Of a stretch of DNA of 64,000 nt, positions 43,004 through 53,877 are shown in pieces. The stretch is from positions 1-64,000 of the forward strand of contig JADCFP010000063.1 of NCBI GenBank assembly GCA_020249465.1. The letters are read 5' to 3'. The position numbers and the translations under genes were made by a program. Origin of the DNA: Roseomonas sp. GTDB lineage: Bacteria > Pseudomonadota > Alphaproteobacteria > Acetobacterales > Acetobacteraceae. The notes beneath the pieces are model-generated. The model made no database searches. It was not told where the DNA came from and saw nothing but the letters and a program-made list of their open reading frames with translations. The number at the start of each line of letters is the position of its first letter. Position 1 is the first letter of the stretch.

Positions 43004-45664
43004 CTATGACACTATCGTGTCCGGCGGCGCTGCAACAGTCTCCAAAAGCGATTTAACGCGGTAGAGAAACTCCTGCGCTTCTCGCGGGCTGAGTGTATCG
43101 GGATCGAGCGTTGCAAGCGCTTCCAGCGCGGGATGGGATGGCGCGGCGGCAGGGCCAGGGCGCGCGAAAAGCGGCAATTCTTCCGCCAGGGGATCAAGCC
43201 CCTTGGCGCGGGCTTCAAGCGAGGCCAGCACAGCCTCAGCCCGGCGCAGCACCTCACGCGGGACACCAGCGAGCTTCGCGACATGCAGGCCCCAGGATTT
43301 CTCGGCGGCACCGGGACCCACACTATGGCGGAAAATCACCTGCCCGCGCCATTCGCGCACCTGCATGGTCGCCAGCGTCAGTTCCGGCAATTTCGCGGCC
43401 AGTGACGTCAATTCATGGAAATGCGTGGCGAAGATGGTGCGGCAGCGAATACGATCATGCAGGGCTTCCAGCACCGACCAGGCAATGGCCAGCCCATCCC
43501 AGGTGGCGGTGCCGCGCCCGACCTCATCCAACACCACCAGGGATTGCGCGCTGGCCTGGTTCAATATCGCCGCCGTTTCGGCCATTTCGACCATGAAGGT
43601 GGACCGCCCGCCGGCAATGTCATCCGCTGCACCCACGCGGGAGAAAAGCCGATCCACCAGGCCAAGCCGCGCGGCCTCCGCCGGCAGAAAAAGCCCGGCT
43701 TGGGCCAAAATCACAAACAGCGCGTTTTGCCGCAAATAGGTGGATTTGCCGGCCATATTGGGCCCGGTCAGCAGGCAAAGCCGCTGCCCCGCCGATAGAT
43801 CACAATCATTCGGCACAAAGGCCGGACCGCGCGCGCGGGCAAGGGCGGCTTCTACCACAGGATGCCGCCCGGCCTTGATGGCAAAATCCGGCTTTTGCGT
43901 GATTTCAGGTCGGCACCAACCACCGCCTGCGGCCAATTCAGCGGCGGCGACATGCACATCCAATTCCGCCATCGCCGCTGCTGCCGCCGCGATGCGGGGC
44001 GCCGCATTCAGGCAGAGCTTGCGCAAATGCTGCGCGACCATGCGTTCTCGCCGCGCCGCCTGATCCCCCGCTTCCGCCACCTTGCGATCAAGCTCGGCCA
44101 GTGCCGGGCAGGTAAAGCGCATGGCATTCGACATGGTCTGGCGATGGATGGGGCAATTGGGGCCTTCCGCGATGGCAGCGCGAAGCAGTTTCTCGCCGGC
44201 AGCCAAAGGCATTTCGGCCAGAAAGCCGAATTGTTGATGGTGGCGGATACGGAGCGCCGCGACGCCCCATGCCTGTGCCAGATCCAATTGCAAAGCAGCG
44301 ATTTGATCCCGCCCGCCATCGCGCAATCGCCTGAGCGCATCCAATTCGCCGTCATAGCCAGCCGCGATCAGCCCGCCATCTTCCAGCCGCGCCGGCAGGG
44401 TTTCGGCCAAAGCGCGCTGCAATTCCGCCTGAGGTGAGGCTTCCGGCACAAGCGCGCCGTGGGCGGTTTCAATGAGGGCGGGTCGCAGGCCACCTGCTGC
44501 GTCAAGCGCCGCCGCCATCGCCTCAGCGCGCGCGAGCCCATCGCGGATCGCGGCCAGATCACGCGGCGCAAAGCGATCAAGCGATAGCCGCGCCAAGGCG
44601 CGGGCCATATCGGGCGAGCCCTTCAGCGCAGCGCGTAGCGCGGCCCGTTCGGAAGGTGCCGCGAGCATCCAGCCCACCGCTTCATGCCGCGCCAGGATTG
44701 GTGCGGCTTCCGCAAGCGGGGAGGCAAGGCGTGCCGCCAATTCCCGCGCCCCGGCCGCGGTGATGGTGCGATCCACGGCGGCGAGCAGGGAATGGCGCGC
44801 CTCCCCCCTCTCGCTTTTCAGGATTTCAAGGCTGCGCCGCGTCGCGGCATCCATCTGCAATAGCCCGCGCCCGCCCATGGGGCTGGGCGGGGCCAAGCGC
44901 GGCAAGGCGCCCGCCTGGGTGGCCCGCACATACTCCAAGGCCATGGCTGCGGCGGCGAGTTCCTCGGTGCTGAAACTGCCAAACCCATCCAGGGTGGAGA
45001 CATCAAACGCCTCGGCCAGCCGCCGCGCGGCGTCACGGGGCGGGTCAAGCGGGGTGATGCGCGCCGCCATCTCGCCTTCGAATACGCCTTCCGGCGCCAG
45101 GATTTCGGCGGGCTCGAGCCGCGCGAGCAGGGCCTGGATATCCGCGCGCGGCAGGGTTTCCGTGCCAAAGGCGCCGGTTGAAACATCCAGCCAGGCAGCG
45201 CCCACCCGGTCTTCCGAGGGCGCCAAAGCCAAAAGCCAGGCCGGACGCGCCGCTTCAAGCAGGGTTTCTTCCGTCACCGTGCCGGCCGTCACCAGCCGCG
45301 TGATATCGCGCCGGATGGTCGGCGCCTTGCGCGCCTTGGCCTGCTCAGGCGTTTCCATCTGATCGCAAATGGCGACCCGAAAGCCCTGGCGGATCAGCCG
45401 GGCCAGATAGGTTTCATGCGCATGGGCCGGCACGCCGCACATGGCGACCTTCTGCCCACGATGCTCCCCCCTGAAAGACAGCGCGATATCAAGCGCGGCG
45501 GCGGCGGCTTCGGCATCGGCGAAGAACAGCTCATAGAAATCACCCATCCGGAAGAACACGAGCGCATCCGGATGTGCGGCCTTGGCGGCGAACCATTGCG
45601 CCATGGCGGGCGTCGCACCGCTGGCATCGGGAATCGGGCCTGAGGGGGCTTGGGCAAGGGGCAT
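43004..45664 (-). CDS. mutS: DNA mismatch repair protein MutS
   Basis: 886 residues, complete. The N-terminal mismatch-reading domain has FRMGDFYELF with the Phe-X-Glu wedge, followed by connector, core, clamp and ATPase domains. Walker A GPNMAGKS is at about 633-640, followed by the Walker B region LVVLDEVGRGT and FATHFHELT. It finds mispaired bases and starts repair with MutL. It heads the mutS-glnD-DUF962 transcript and is divergent from a peptide-type binding protein. Confidence 0.97.
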   Translation of the reverse strand: MPLAQAPSGPIPDASGATPAMAQWFAAKAAHPDALVFFRMGDFYELFFADAEAAAAALDIALSFRGEHRGQKVAMCGVPAHAHETYLARLIRQGFRVAICDQMETPEQAKARKAPTIRRDITRLVTAGTVTEETLLEAARPAWLLALAPSEDRVGAAWLDVSTGAFGTETLPRADIQALLARLEPAEILAPEGVFEGEMAARITPLDPPRDAARRLAEAFDVSTLDGFGSFSTEELAAAAMALEYVRATQAGALPRLAPPSPMGGRGLLQMDAATRRSLEILKSERGEARHSLLAAVDRTITAAGARELAARLASPLAEAAPILARHEAVGWMLAAPSERAALRAALKGSPDMARALARLSLDRFAPRDLAAIRDGLARAEAMAAALDAAGGLRPALIETAHGALVPEASPQAELQRALAETLPARLEDGGLIAAGYDGELDALRRLRDGGRDQIAALQLDLAQAWGVAALRIRHHQQFGFLAEMPLAAGEKLLRAAIAEGPNCPIHRQTMSNAMRFTCPALAELDRKVAEAGDQAARRERMVAQHLRKLCLNAAPRIAAAAAAMAELDVHVAAAELAAGGGWCRPEITQKPDFAIKAGRHPVVEAALARARGPAFVPNDCDLSAGQRLCLLTGPNMAGKSTYLRQNALFVILAQAGLFLPAEAARLGLVDRLFSRVGAADDIAGGRSTFMVEMAETAAILNQASAQSLVVLDEVGRGTATWDGLAIAWSVLEALHDRIRCRTIFATHFHELTSLAAKLPELTLATMQVREWRGQVIFRHSVGPGAAEKSWGLHVAKLAGVPREVLRRAEAVLASLEARAKGLDPLAEELPLFARPGPAAAPSHPALEALATLDPDTLSPREAQEFLYRVKSLLETVAAPPDTIVS

Positions 45665-45774
45665 GCTTTATCACGATACAGGCGGGCCGCGCCCAAGCCA
45701 AACCCTGGGCTGGCGTATTGGCGCGAGAGGTTCCACACTGAGGCCAAGAAGAACCAACCAGGGAGGAGCTTCCA

Positions 45775-47364
45775 ATGACAGCACCCGGTATCAGTCGCAG
45801 GTCCATGCTCGCGATAGGCGCTGCGGCGGCGCTGCCCGCGCCCGTTGTCGCCCAGGATATGCGCGCGCAAACGCTGCGCTTCGTCCCGCAAGCGAATCTG
45901 AGCGTGCTGGACCCGGTCTTCACCACCGCCACCGTCACCGGCAATCATGGCTGGCATGTGTTTGACACGCTCTACGGCGTGGATGCGGAGCTGAAACCAA
46001 AGCCGCAAATGGCCGAAGGGGCGGAGGTATTGGATGACGGCAAGCGCTGGCGCATCACGCTGCGCGCGGGGCTGCGTTTCCATGACGGCGAACCCGTGCG
46101 CGCAAAAGATTGCATCGCAAGCCTCAAGCGTTGGTGCGCACGCGAACCTTATGGGCAATTGCTGCTGCGCCAGGTGGATGAATGGCGCGCTGTGGATGAC
46201 CGCACCATGGAAATCCGACTGAAGCGCGCCTTTCCCTTATTGCTGGATGCGCTGGCCAAGCCCGATTCCGCCGTGCCCTTCATCATGCCCGAACGCCTGG
46301 CCGAGACCGATCCCAATCGTGGCGTGACAGAGATGATCGGCTCCGGCCCCTATCGCTTCATTGCCGGCGAATATAATTCCGGCAGCCGCGTGGTTTATGA
46401 GAAGTTTGATGCCTATCAGCCGCGCCAGGAAGCGCCTTCCTGGACATCGGGCGCCAAGATCGCGCATTTCCGGCGCATTGAATGGCATATCCTGCCCGAC
46501 CCCGCGACGGCAGCGGCCGCCTTGCAGAATGGTGAGGTTGATTGGTGGGAAAGGCCGCATCCGGATTTGCAGTCGCTTTTGGCGCGCGCGCGCGATGTGC
46601 GCCGTGAAGTGTCTGACACGGGCGGGCGGCTTGCCGTGCTGCGTATGAATAACCTGCATCCGCCCTTTGATGATGTGCGCATCCGCCGCGCCGTCCGGCT
46701 TTCCGTTTTGCAGGAAGATTACATGCGGGCATCGAGGGGTGATGACCGTACCGATTGGGATCTCTGCCGCAGTCTTTGGCCGCGGGAGACGCCCTATTAC
46801 GAAGACCTCGGAGAGGCGATGATGCCGGGCAGCCTGGACCGCGCGCGTGCCGCACTGCGTGAAGCGGGCTATGCCAATCAGCGCGTGGTTGTGATCAATC
46901 CCACGGATTTCCCGGATATCGGGCCGCTTGGTCAAGTCACCGCGGATCGGCTGAAGCGAATCGGCATGAATATCGAATTGGCGGAAAGTGATTGGGGCAC
47001 GGTGGTGCAGCGGCGCAGCAACCGTGAGGCGGTGGATCGCGGCGGCTGGTCCATCCTGCATACCACGGGTGGGGCGACGGCCTGGGCCAATCCCGCCGTT
47101 TCCTTCCTGGTGCGCGGCCAGGGCACGGCGGGCTGGTTCGGCTGGTGGAAAAGCGATGAGGCGGAGGCCCTGGCGGAAGCTTGGCTATTCGCGCCGAATG
47201 AGGCCGAGCAGAAGCAGATCGCGTCCCGCCTTGGGCGCCACGCGCTTGAAGATGCGGCCTTCATCCCGCTTGGCCAATTCAGGATCAGGACTGCCTTCCG
47301 CCGCAATATCACCGGGATTTTGCAGGGCTCATCGCCCTATCCCTGGAATGTCCGCCGGGTGTGA
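45775..47364 (+). CDS. ABC transporter substrate-binding protein, family 5 (peptide/opine type), orphan
   Basis: 529 residues. A twin-arginine-like signal (1-26, SRRSMLAIGAAAALPAPVVA) precedes the family 5 core: LDPVFTTATVTGNHG, FDTLYGVDAELKPKPQMAEG, WRITLRAGLRFHDGEPV and MIGSGPYRF are typical of DppA/OppA-like proteins. agggaggagct is a strong ribosome binding site. No DppBCDF-type permease or ATPase genes are nearby, so it must use a remote transporter or serve another role. The ligand is unknown. Confidence 0.88.
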   Translation: MTAPGISRRSMLAIGAAAALPAPVVAQDMRAQTLRFVPQANLSVLDPVFTTATVTGNHGWHVFDTLYGVDAELKPKPQMAEGAEVLDDGKRWRITLRAGLRFHDGEPVRAKDCIASLKRWCAREPYGQLLLRQVDEWRAVDDRTMEIRLKRAFPLLLDALAKPDSAVPFIMPERLAETDPNRGVTEMIGSGPYRFIAGEYNSGSRVVYEKFDAYQPRQEAPSWTSGAKIAHFRRIEWHILPDPATAAAALQNGEVDWWERPHPDLQSLLARARDVRREVSDTGGRLAVLRMNNLHPPFDDVRIRRAVRLSVLQEDYMRASRGDDRTDWDLCRSLWPRETPYYEDLGEAMMPGSLDRARAALREAGYANQRVVVINPTDFPDIGPLGQVTADRLKRIGMNIELAESDWGTVVQRRSNREAVDRGGWSILHTTGGATAWANPAVSFLVRGQGTAGWFGWWKSDEAEALAEAWLFAPNEAEQKQIASRLGRHALEDAAFIPLGQFRIRTAFRRNITGILQGSSPYPWNVRRV

Positions 47365-47454
47365 GGGGCGCTTTGCTGCGCCTGCGAAGCGGGGGCCTCG
47401 CGGTGCGTAGCACAAACCGGCATGATGGGGTCTGTATGAGGAGTGGTGACTAGG

Positions 47455-49758
47455 ATGGATGACGCGAAAAAAACGCCGGTTGAGGATACGCGCACGGCGC
47501 GCGTCACCGCCGAAGAAGCGCTGGCGATGCACCGGGAAGGCAGGCCCGGCAAGCTTGAAATACGCCTGACCAAGCCCTTGATCACGGCGCGGGATTTAAG
47601 CCTGGCCTATTCGCCTGGTGTGGCGGAGCCTTGCCTCCATATCCATCGCGACCCGACGCTTGCCTATGACTATACCTCCAAGGGCAATTTCGTCGCGGTG
47701 ATTTCCAACGGCACGGCAGTGCTGGGCCTTGGCAATCTGGGCGCATTGGCATCGAAGCCGGTGATGGAAGGCAAGGCCGCGCTTTTCAAGCGCTTTGCTG
47801 ATGTCGATTCCATGGATCTTTGCGTGGATACCGAAGACCCCGACGCTTTCATCAATGCGGTGCGCTATCTGGGCCCGACCTTTGGCGGCATCAATCTGGA
47901 AGACATCAAGGCGCCGGAATGCTTTGTGATTGAACAGCGCTTGCGCGAATTGATGGATATCCCGGTCTTTCATGATGACCAGCATGGCACGGCGATTGTC
48001 GCCGCCGCCGGGCTGATCAATGCCTGCCATTTGACCGGGCGCGATTTGAAGACAACCAAACTTGTCATCAATGGCGCGGGTGCCGCTTCCATCGCCTGTG
48101 CCGAACTGGTCAAGGCCATGGGCATGCGGCCCGAAAATGTCATTCTGTGCGACACCAAGGGTGTGATCTGGCGTGGCCGTCAGGAAGGCATGAACCAGTG
48201 GAAATCCGCCCATGCAGTGACCACTTCCGCGCGCACGCTGACACAAGCGCTTGATGGCGCAGATGTATTCTTTGGCCTTTCCGTGAAAGGCGCGCTGACG
48301 CCCGAGATGATCCGTGCCATGGCGCCGAAGCCGATCATTTTCGCGATGGCCAATCCCGATCCGGAAATCACCCCGGATGAGGCGCGCGCCGCGCGGCCCG
48401 ATTGCATCATCGCAACCGGGCGTTCGGATTACCCGAACCAGGTCAATAATGTGCTGGGCTTTCCCTTTATTTTCCGTGGTGCGCTTGATGTGCGCGCTTC
48501 CACCATCAATGACGCGATGAAAATCGCGGCGGCTGAATCGCTTGCCATGCTGGCGCGCGAAGATGTGCCGGAAGAAGTCTCTGGCGCGGGTGCGGGCAAG
48601 GCGCTGCGTTTTGGGCCGGAATACATCATTCCCAATGCCTTTGATCCGCGCTTGATCTCACGGGTTTCGCCAGCGGTTGCGAAAGCCGCGATGGAAAGTG
48701 GCGTCGCGCGGAAGCCCTTGCCCGATTTGCAGCGCTATGCGCGGGATTTGGCGAATAGGCTGGATGCGACCATGGGCGCCTTGGAAGCGATTGCGGAGAG
48801 CGTGCGGCAACACCCGAAACGCGTCGTATTCGCGGAAGGCGAGGAAGAAAAGGTGATCCGCGCAGCCATTGGCTTCCGTAATGCGGGCTATGGCACGCCC
48901 ATTCTGGTGGGGCGAGAGGACCGCATCACGGCGGTTGCCAATGCTATTGGGATTCCTCTGCCTAGTGGCATCGAAATCCAGAATGCGCGACTTTCAGAAT
49001 CTACACGCCGTTATGCGGAATTCCTCTACGAAAAACGCCAGCGTGATGGCTTTTTGCAACGCGATTGCCAGCGGCTGGTAAACCAGGACCGCAATGTCTT
49101 CGCGGCCTGCATGGTCGCGACCGGTGAGGCAGATGCGGTCGTCACCGGTACCACGCGTTCCTATTCTGCCGCGCTTGAAGGCATCAGCATGGCGATTGAC
49201 CCCGTGCCGGGGCGTGTTGCTTTTGGGGTTTCGATCATCATCTCACGCCAGGCGGGAACGGTGCTGGTGGCGGATACCGCCATTCACGAAAGACCCGATG
49301 CAGCCACACTTGCTGGCATTGCGCGCGGGTCGGCAGCCGCTGCAAGGCGCTTGGGGATGGAACCACGTGTTGCGTTTCTTTCCTTCTCCACCTTCGGCGA
49401 TCCGCGCGGCACCATTCCTGGCAGCATTCGTGAAGCGGTGAAGCTGCTGACCGAACGCGGCGCGGATTTTGAGTTTGATGGCGAAATGGCGGCAGATGTG
49501 GCGCTGGACCCGAAGCTGCGCGCTTCGCTATATCCCTTCTGTCGCCTGAGCGGCCCGGCAAATGTGTTGATCATGCCCGGTATTCATGCGGCGCATATTC
49601 TGACGCGTGCCGTACCGCAATTGACCAGCAGTACAGTGATCGGCCCGCTGCTGACCGGGCTTTCGCATTCGGCGCAAATCGTGCCCATGCAGGCGGGCGT
49701 CAATCAGATTGTGGATGTGGCCTGCCTCGCGGCCCATGCCGCCGTGCCGCGCGGATAG
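47455..49758 (+). CDS. maeB: NADP-dependent malic enzyme with phosphotransacetylase-like domain
   Basis: 767 residues in three parts. The malic N-terminal domain has [13 protein letters not shown] and [14 protein letters not shown]; the Rossmann domain has [12 protein letters not shown]; and the C-terminal third (about 440-767) is a phosphate acetyl/butyryltransferase-like domain ([24 protein letters not shown]). Such MaeB enzymes turn malate into pyruvate and CO2 with NADPH production; the PTA-like part is regulatory and usually inactive. ATG 47455 lies ten bases after GGAG. It could drain citrate-cycle acids formed by the nearby carboxylate catabolism. Confidence 0.94.
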   Translation: MDDAKKTPVEDTRTARVTAEEALAMHREGRPGKLEIRLTKPLITARDLSLAYSPGVAEPCLHIHRDPTLAYDYTSKGNFVAVISNGTAVLGLGNLGALASKPVMEGKAALFKRFADVDSMDLCVDTEDPDAFINAVRYLGPTFGGINLEDIKAPECFVIEQRLRELMDIPVFHDDQHGTAIVAAAGLINACHLTGRDLKTTKLVINGAGAASIACAELVKAMGMRPENVILCDTKGVIWRGRQEGMNQWKSAHAVTTSARTLTQALDGADVFFGLSVKGALTPEMIRAMAPKPIIFAMANPDPEITPDEARAARPDCIIATGRSDYPNQVNNVLGFPFIFRGALDVRASTINDAMKIAAAESLAMLAREDVPEEVSGAGAGKALRFGPEYIIPNAFDPRLISRVSPAVAKAAMESGVARKPLPDLQRYARDLANRLDATMGALEAIAESVRQHPKRVVFAEGEEEKVIRAAIGFRNAGYGTPILVGREDRITAVANAIGIPLPSGIEIQNARLSESTRRYAEFLYEKRQRDGFLQRDCQRLVNQDRNVFAACMVATGEADAVVTGTTRSYSAALEGISMAIDPVPGRVAFGVSIIISRQAGTVLVADTAIHERPDAATLAGIARGSAAAARRLGMEPRVAFLSFSTFGDPRGTIPGSIREAVKLLTERGADFEFDGEMAADVALDPKLRASLYPFCRLSGPANVLIMPGIHAAHILTRAVPQLTSSTVIGPLLTGLSHSAQIVPMQAGVNQIVDVACLAAHAAVPRG

Positions 49759-49854
49759 GGATGCCTACGCTTTTTTCTTGACCTGAGCGCAGATTCAGGC
49801 AGCCTTCCTATCAAAGGTGCGGCGCCAAAGCCGCATCAATCAGGAGGGAGTGCC

Positions 49855-50838
49855 ATGTCCAAACCAAGCCTTCCGCGCCGCGCCGTTTTGGCCGGCGCTA
49901 CCTTGTTGGCCTTGCCACATATCGCCCGCGCGCAAGCGGGTGACTGGCCGCGCCGCCCGGTGCGCTATATCAACCCCTTCCCCGCCGGTGGTTCCACCGA
50001 TGTGTTGTCGCGCATCTATTGCGCGCGCATGTCGGAACTGACAGGGCAGAGCTTCGTGGTCGAAAATCGCGGCGGGGCAGGTGGCAATGTTGGCGTGGAT
50101 ACGGTCGCGAAATCAGCGCCTGATGGCTATACGATTGGGCTTGGTGGTATCGCTTCCCATGCGATTGCGCCAACACTTTACAGTAATTTGAATTTCGATC
50201 CGGAGAAGGATTTCACCTTTGTCACCGGGTTGTGGCAATTGCCCAATCTGCTTGGCGTTAATCTCGATCTGCCGGCGCGCAGCGTGCCGGAATTGATTGC
50301 ACTGTTGAAGGCCAATCCTGGCAAATATTCCTTCGGCTCTGCCGGTTCGGGTACCACGCTTCATCTCTCAGGTGAGATGTTCAAGCAATTGGCCGGCGTT
50401 AATATGGAACATGTGCCGTATCGTGGTGCAGCGCCTGGGCTTGTTGATCTGATGGCTGGGCGCATTCATATGATGTTCGACAATATGCCCTCCATCCTTG
50501 CGCTGTCGCGGCAAGGCAAGGTACGCGCGCTCGCGGTAACGAGCGAAAAGCGCAGCCCGATTGAGCCGGATTTGCCCGCCATTTCGGAGTTTCTGCCAGG
50601 GTTTGACGTGATTTCCTGGACCTGTGTTTGTGCCCCGGCTGGGCTTCCCAGGGATGTGACCGATAGAATGTCGCATTTTAGCAAGCAGGCGCTTGAACAT
50701 CCTGATCTGGTGAAATCCTTCCGCGAACAAGGCGCCATGGCCTGGTACACCAGCATGGCGGAGATCACTGCCTTCCGCGCGGCGCAGCAGGCGAAGCTGG
50801 CACCCCTGATCCGCGCATCCGGGGCAAAGGTGGATTGA
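49855..50838 (+). CDS. Tripartite tricarboxylate transporter binding protein (Bug/TctC family)
   Basis: 327 residues. The signal peptide (1-27, PRRAVLAGATLLALPHIARAQA) precedes VRYINPFPAGGSTDVLSRI; FGSAGSGTTLHLSGEMF and HVPYRGAAPGLVDLMAG complete the family pattern. It should bind a carboxylate. It has a good ribosome binding site (aggaggga) and opens the run of catabolic genes that continues to 60231, though MidA and PgeF lie between. No TctAB is adjacent; it might share the permease at 15451. Confidence 0.92.
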   Translation: MSKPSLPRRAVLAGATLLALPHIARAQAGDWPRRPVRYINPFPAGGSTDVLSRIYCARMSELTGQSFVVENRGGAGGNVGVDTVAKSAPDGYTIGLGGIASHAIAPTLYSNLNFDPEKDFTFVTGLWQLPNLLGVNLDLPARSVPELIALLKANPGKYSFGSAGSGTTLHLSGEMFKQLAGVNMEHVPYRGAAPGLVDLMAGRIHMMFDNMPSILALSRQGKVRALAVTSEKRSPIEPDLPAISEFLPGFDVISWTCVCAPAGLPRDVTDRMSHFSKQALEHPDLVKSFREQGAMAWYTSMAEITAFRAAQQAKLAPLIRASGAKVD

Positions 50839-50907
50839 AGCATAAGCCTTGCCGGTAGCGCCGTTCTTCTGCGACAAGGGTGGCAGTATTCTCTTGTCGG
50901 AACCCGT

Positions 50908-51930
50908 ATGAAGTCGGCGCTGCCAGAAGACACGCACCCACCCAAAGGCGCCGAGCGCTTGGATCATTTCATGGCGCGCGCTGCTGCCGCCTATTATGCG
51001 GCGCGTGATCCGTTTCAGGATTTCACGACATCGCCGGAGATATCTCAGGCTTTTGGAGAATGCCTGGGACTTTGGGCTGCAGTGACATGGCAAGCCATGG
51101 GGCGGCCTAATCCGATATTGCTGGTGGAATGCGGGCCAGGGCGCGGTAGCTTGATGGCGGATGCGCTACGCGCGATTGCTGAAATGATGCCGGATTTTCG
51201 CGCCGCCTTGCGCGTGCATTTGGTGGAGACATCGCCGCTTTTGCGCGAAGCACAAGCGGCGAAGCTCAGTGCTGCTGCTGTTACCTGGCATGAGGATGTG
51301 GCAGCATTGCCGGAAGTACCGATGATCCTGCTGGCCAATGAATTTCTGGATGCTCTGCCCATCCGCCAATTCATTCGCCGAGGCGCTTCATGGTGCGAAC
51401 GCTTCGTGATGCATGGCGCATTTATCGAGCTGCCCAGCGATGTCGGGTGGAATCACGATGCCCCGGAAGGTGCTGTGCGCGAGGTGAATGAGCCAGCACA
51501 GCACTTCGCAGCCTGGCTCGGTGCGCGGCTTGCCCGCCACGGCGGTGCTGCCTTGTTGATTGACTACGGGCCGGCGGAAAGCGCTTTTGGCGACAGCCTG
51601 CAAGCCATGCGCGCGGGCCAGCCGGTTGAGCCGCTGAGCGCAGCTGGTGAGGTGGATATTACCGCGCATGTGGATTTCGCGGCTTTTGCTGCCGCCGCGC
51701 GCGCTGCCGGCGCGATAACGCATGGGCCGCTGCCGCAGGGCGTATTCCTGCAACGGCTTGGCTTCATGACACGGGCAGCGATGCTCGCCCGGCTTGATCC
51801 CGCACGCGCCCAGGCGCAGCTTGCCGCGGCGCATAGGCTGACAGCGCCCGAAGCCATGGGCCGTCTGTTCAAGGCACTGGCTCTATGCGATGCAAGCTTG
51901 CCGTTACCCGCTGGATTCGAAACCTCATGA
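50908..51930 (+). CDS. MidA/NDUFAF7-family SAM-dependent methyltransferase
   Basis: 340 residues of the DUF185 family. DFTTSPEISQAFGE is the family N-terminal motif, ECGPGRG (74-80) is the S-adenosylmethionine loop, and LANEFLDALPIRQF follows. The mitochondrial relative NDUFAF7 dimethylates an arginine of a complex I subunit during assembly; bacterial members may do the same. The start ATG 50908 lies just after a 7-bp hairpin (CGACAAG 50872-50878, CTTGTCG 50893-50899). It overlaps pgeF in an ATGA, so the two are co-translated. Confidence 0.88.
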   Translation: MKSALPEDTHPPKGAERLDHFMARAAAAYYAARDPFQDFTTSPEISQAFGECLGLWAAVTWQAMGRPNPILLVECGPGRGSLMADALRAIAEMMPDFRAALRVHLVETSPLLREAQAAKLSAAAVTWHEDVAALPEVPMILLANEFLDALPIRQFIRRGASWCERFVMHGAFIELPSDVGWNHDAPEGAVREVNEPAQHFAAWLGARLARHGGAALLIDYGPAESAFGDSLQAMRAGQPVEPLSAAGEVDITAHVDFAAFAAAARAAGAITHGPLPQGVFLQRLGFMTRAAMLARLDPARAQAQLAAAHRLTAPEAMGRLFKALALCDASLPLPAGFETS

Positions 51931-52700
51931 GTGCTGAATTCCTGACCGCCAATCCCTTGCAGCATCCGCGCCTGAGGCATGGTTTTTTCACGCGCAATGG
52001 CGGCGTTTCAACGGGCGCTTTCGCATCGCTGAATTGTTCGCTCTCCGGCAAGGATGACGCAGCAGCCGTGCGCGAAAACCGCGGCCGCGCCGCCGTAGCG
52101 CTTGGGCTTGAACACCAGGCGCTTTGTGGGTTGACGCAGGTACATGGCAAGCGCGTGGTGATAGCGGAAGACGCCTTTCCAGAAGACCAACGCCCCGAAG
52201 CGGATGGCGTGGTAACACGGCGTGCGGGCCTTGCGCTTGGTATCATCACCGGTGATTGCGCGCCCGTGCTTTTCGCTGATCGCCACGCCGGCGTGATTGG
52301 CGGTGCCCATGCCGGCTGGCGCGGTGCGGTGGCTGGCGTGCTGGAAGAAACCGTGTTTGCCATGGAAATGCTTGGCGCCACGCGGCGCGATGTTATCGCC
52401 GTGGTCGGTCCCTGTATTCATCAACCATCCTATGAAGTGGCTGCCGATTTGCGCGATGCGGTACTGGCACGCGATCCGGCCGATGCGCGGTTTTTCGCAA
52501 TCGGCAAACGCGAAGGCCGCTGGCAATTTGACCTGCCAGGCTATTGCGCGGCGCGTCTGGCGGCGCTTGGCGTTGCGGTCAGCATGATGCCTCATGATAC
52601 GCTGGCGAATGAGGCACGATTTTTCAGCCACCGGCGCAATACGCTGGCCGGCGGCGGACCAATCGGGCATCAATTATCGGCGATTGCGCTAAGGGATTGA
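51927..52700 (+). CDS. pgeF: PgeF/YfiH family purine nucleoside phosphorylase-peptidoglycan editing factor
   Basis: 257 residues of the multicopper-oxidase-like (laccase-domain) family. HGFFTRNGGVSTG, LTQVHGKRVV, ITGDCAPVLFAD and GGAHAGWRGAVAGVLEE supply the zinc-binding His and Cys residues; FFSHRRN is the C-terminal hallmark. Members cleave purine nucleosides and also keep L-serine out of peptidoglycan stems. ATG 51927 overlaps the preceding stop. It is coupled to MidA, a frequent pairing in alphaproteobacteria. Confidence 0.9.
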   Translation: MSAEFLTANPLQHPRLRHGFFTRNGGVSTGAFASLNCSLSGKDDAAAVRENRGRAAVALGLEHQALCGLTQVHGKRVVIAEDAFPEDQRPEADGVVTRRAGLALGIITGDCAPVLFADRHAGVIGGAHAGWRGAVAGVLEETVFAMEMLGATRRDVIAVVGPCIHQPSYEVAADLRDAVLARDPADARFFAIGKREGRWQFDLPGYCAARLAALGVAVSMMPHDTLANEARFFSHRRNTLAGGGPIGHQLSAIALRD

Positions 52701-52727
52701 ATGTGCTGACGGCACAGAGGAGCCCCC

Positions 52728-53873
52728 ATGGATCAAACCTTCATCCCCGCCATTTTCATGCGTGGTGGTTCCAGCAAGGGTGTGTTTTTCCACGCCCGTG
52801 ATTTGCCACAAGACCGCGCGCAACAGGATGCGATTTTTCTGGCGGTGCTGGGCAGCCCAGATCCCTATGGCCGGCAATTGAATGGCATGGGCGGCGGCAT
52901 TTCTTCATTGTCCAAAGCAGTGATCATCGGCCCACCGACGCATCCCGATGCGGATGTGGATTATCTGTTCGCGCAAGTCGCGGTGGACAAGCCCATCGTG
53001 GATTGGTCCAGCAATTGCGGCAATCTTTCCTCGGCAGTCGGCCCCTTTGCGGTGGATGAAGGGCTGGTGCGCGTCGCGGATGGTGAGACGCTGGTGCGCA
53101 TCCATCAGGTGAACACGAAGCGCATCATCCATGCGCGTTTTCCGGTGCATGGCGGCAAGGCGGTGACGGCGGGTGATTTTGCTATGGCGGGCGTTTCAGG
53201 TTCCGGTGCGCGCATCAGGCTTGATTTTCTGGCGCCGGGCGGAGGTGCGACTGGCCGGCTACTGCCAACCGGCAATGCGCGTGATATGCTGCATCACGAA
53301 GGGCGCGCTTATGCCGCAAGCCTGATTGACGCCGCCAATGCCTGCGTATTTCTGGATGCGCGTGATCTGGGCCTGGCCGGCACGGAAAGCCCCGATACGA
53401 TTGAAGCCGACCCCGCGCGCATGGCGCTGCTTGATACGCTCCGCCGTCAAGCGGGCGTGATGATGGGGCTGGCCGCAACGCCAGAGAAAGTTGGCCTTGC
53501 CTTGCCGAAAATTGCCGTGGTTGCGGCCCCTGCCAACTATCGCGCGCTGGATGGTGCAAGCCTTGCCGCTGACACGCATGATATCGCGGTCCGCATGATT
53601 TCCATGGAACGCGCCCATCGCGCCGTGCCGCTGACCGGCGCCATGTGCCTTGGCGTTGCCAGCCGCATTCCCGGCAGCCTGCCGCATCAATTGGCTGGCC
53701 CACCGGCGCGGGCGGATGAAACGCGGGTTGCGAATCCTTCCGGCATTCTATCGGTGGGGGCGGAGGTGCGTGAAACTACCGCCGGCTGGCATGCGGAAAG
53801 CGCTGTGGTTTATCGCAGCGCGCGGCGCCTGATGCAGGGGGCGGTTGCGGTGCCTGCCGCACTGGGTGATTAG
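52728..53873 (+). CDS. PrpF-family isomerase (4-oxalomesaconate tautomerase-like)
   Basis: 381 residues. FMRGGSSKGVFF, CGNLSSAVGPFAVDEGLV with the active-site cysteine, and AVPLTGAMCLG with the second-domain cysteine define the PrpF family. It is a distant paralogue of the enzyme at 17424 and is closer in motif form to typical PrpF (SSKG rather than TSRG). The next gene, 4 bp later, is a LigI-like lactonase; in protocatechuate 4,5-cleavage and gallate pathways, tautomerase and pyrone-dicarboxylate lactonase act in adjoining steps, so the two probably work on related compounds. Confidence 0.87.
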   Translation: MDQTFIPAIFMRGGSSKGVFFHARDLPQDRAQQDAIFLAVLGSPDPYGRQLNGMGGGISSLSKAVIIGPPTHPDADVDYLFAQVAVDKPIVDWSSNCGNLSSAVGPFAVDEGLVRVADGETLVRIHQVNTKRIIHARFPVHGGKAVTAGDFAMAGVSGSGARIRLDFLAPGGGATGRLLPTGNARDMLHHEGRAYAASLIDAANACVFLDARDLGLAGTESPDTIEADPARMALLDTLRRQAGVMMGLAATPEKVGLALPKIAVVAAPANYRALDGASLAADTHDIAVRMISMERAHRAVPLTGAMCLGVASRIPGSLPHQLAGPPARADETRVANPSGILSVGAEVRETTAGWHAESAVVYRSARRLMQGAVAVPAALGD

Positions 53874-53877
53874 GAAC

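Noticed and set aside
49771-49783. T-run and TTGACC after maeB as terminator plus promoter
   Set aside because: No stem precedes the T-run and no -10 box lies at a suitable distance from TTGACC.
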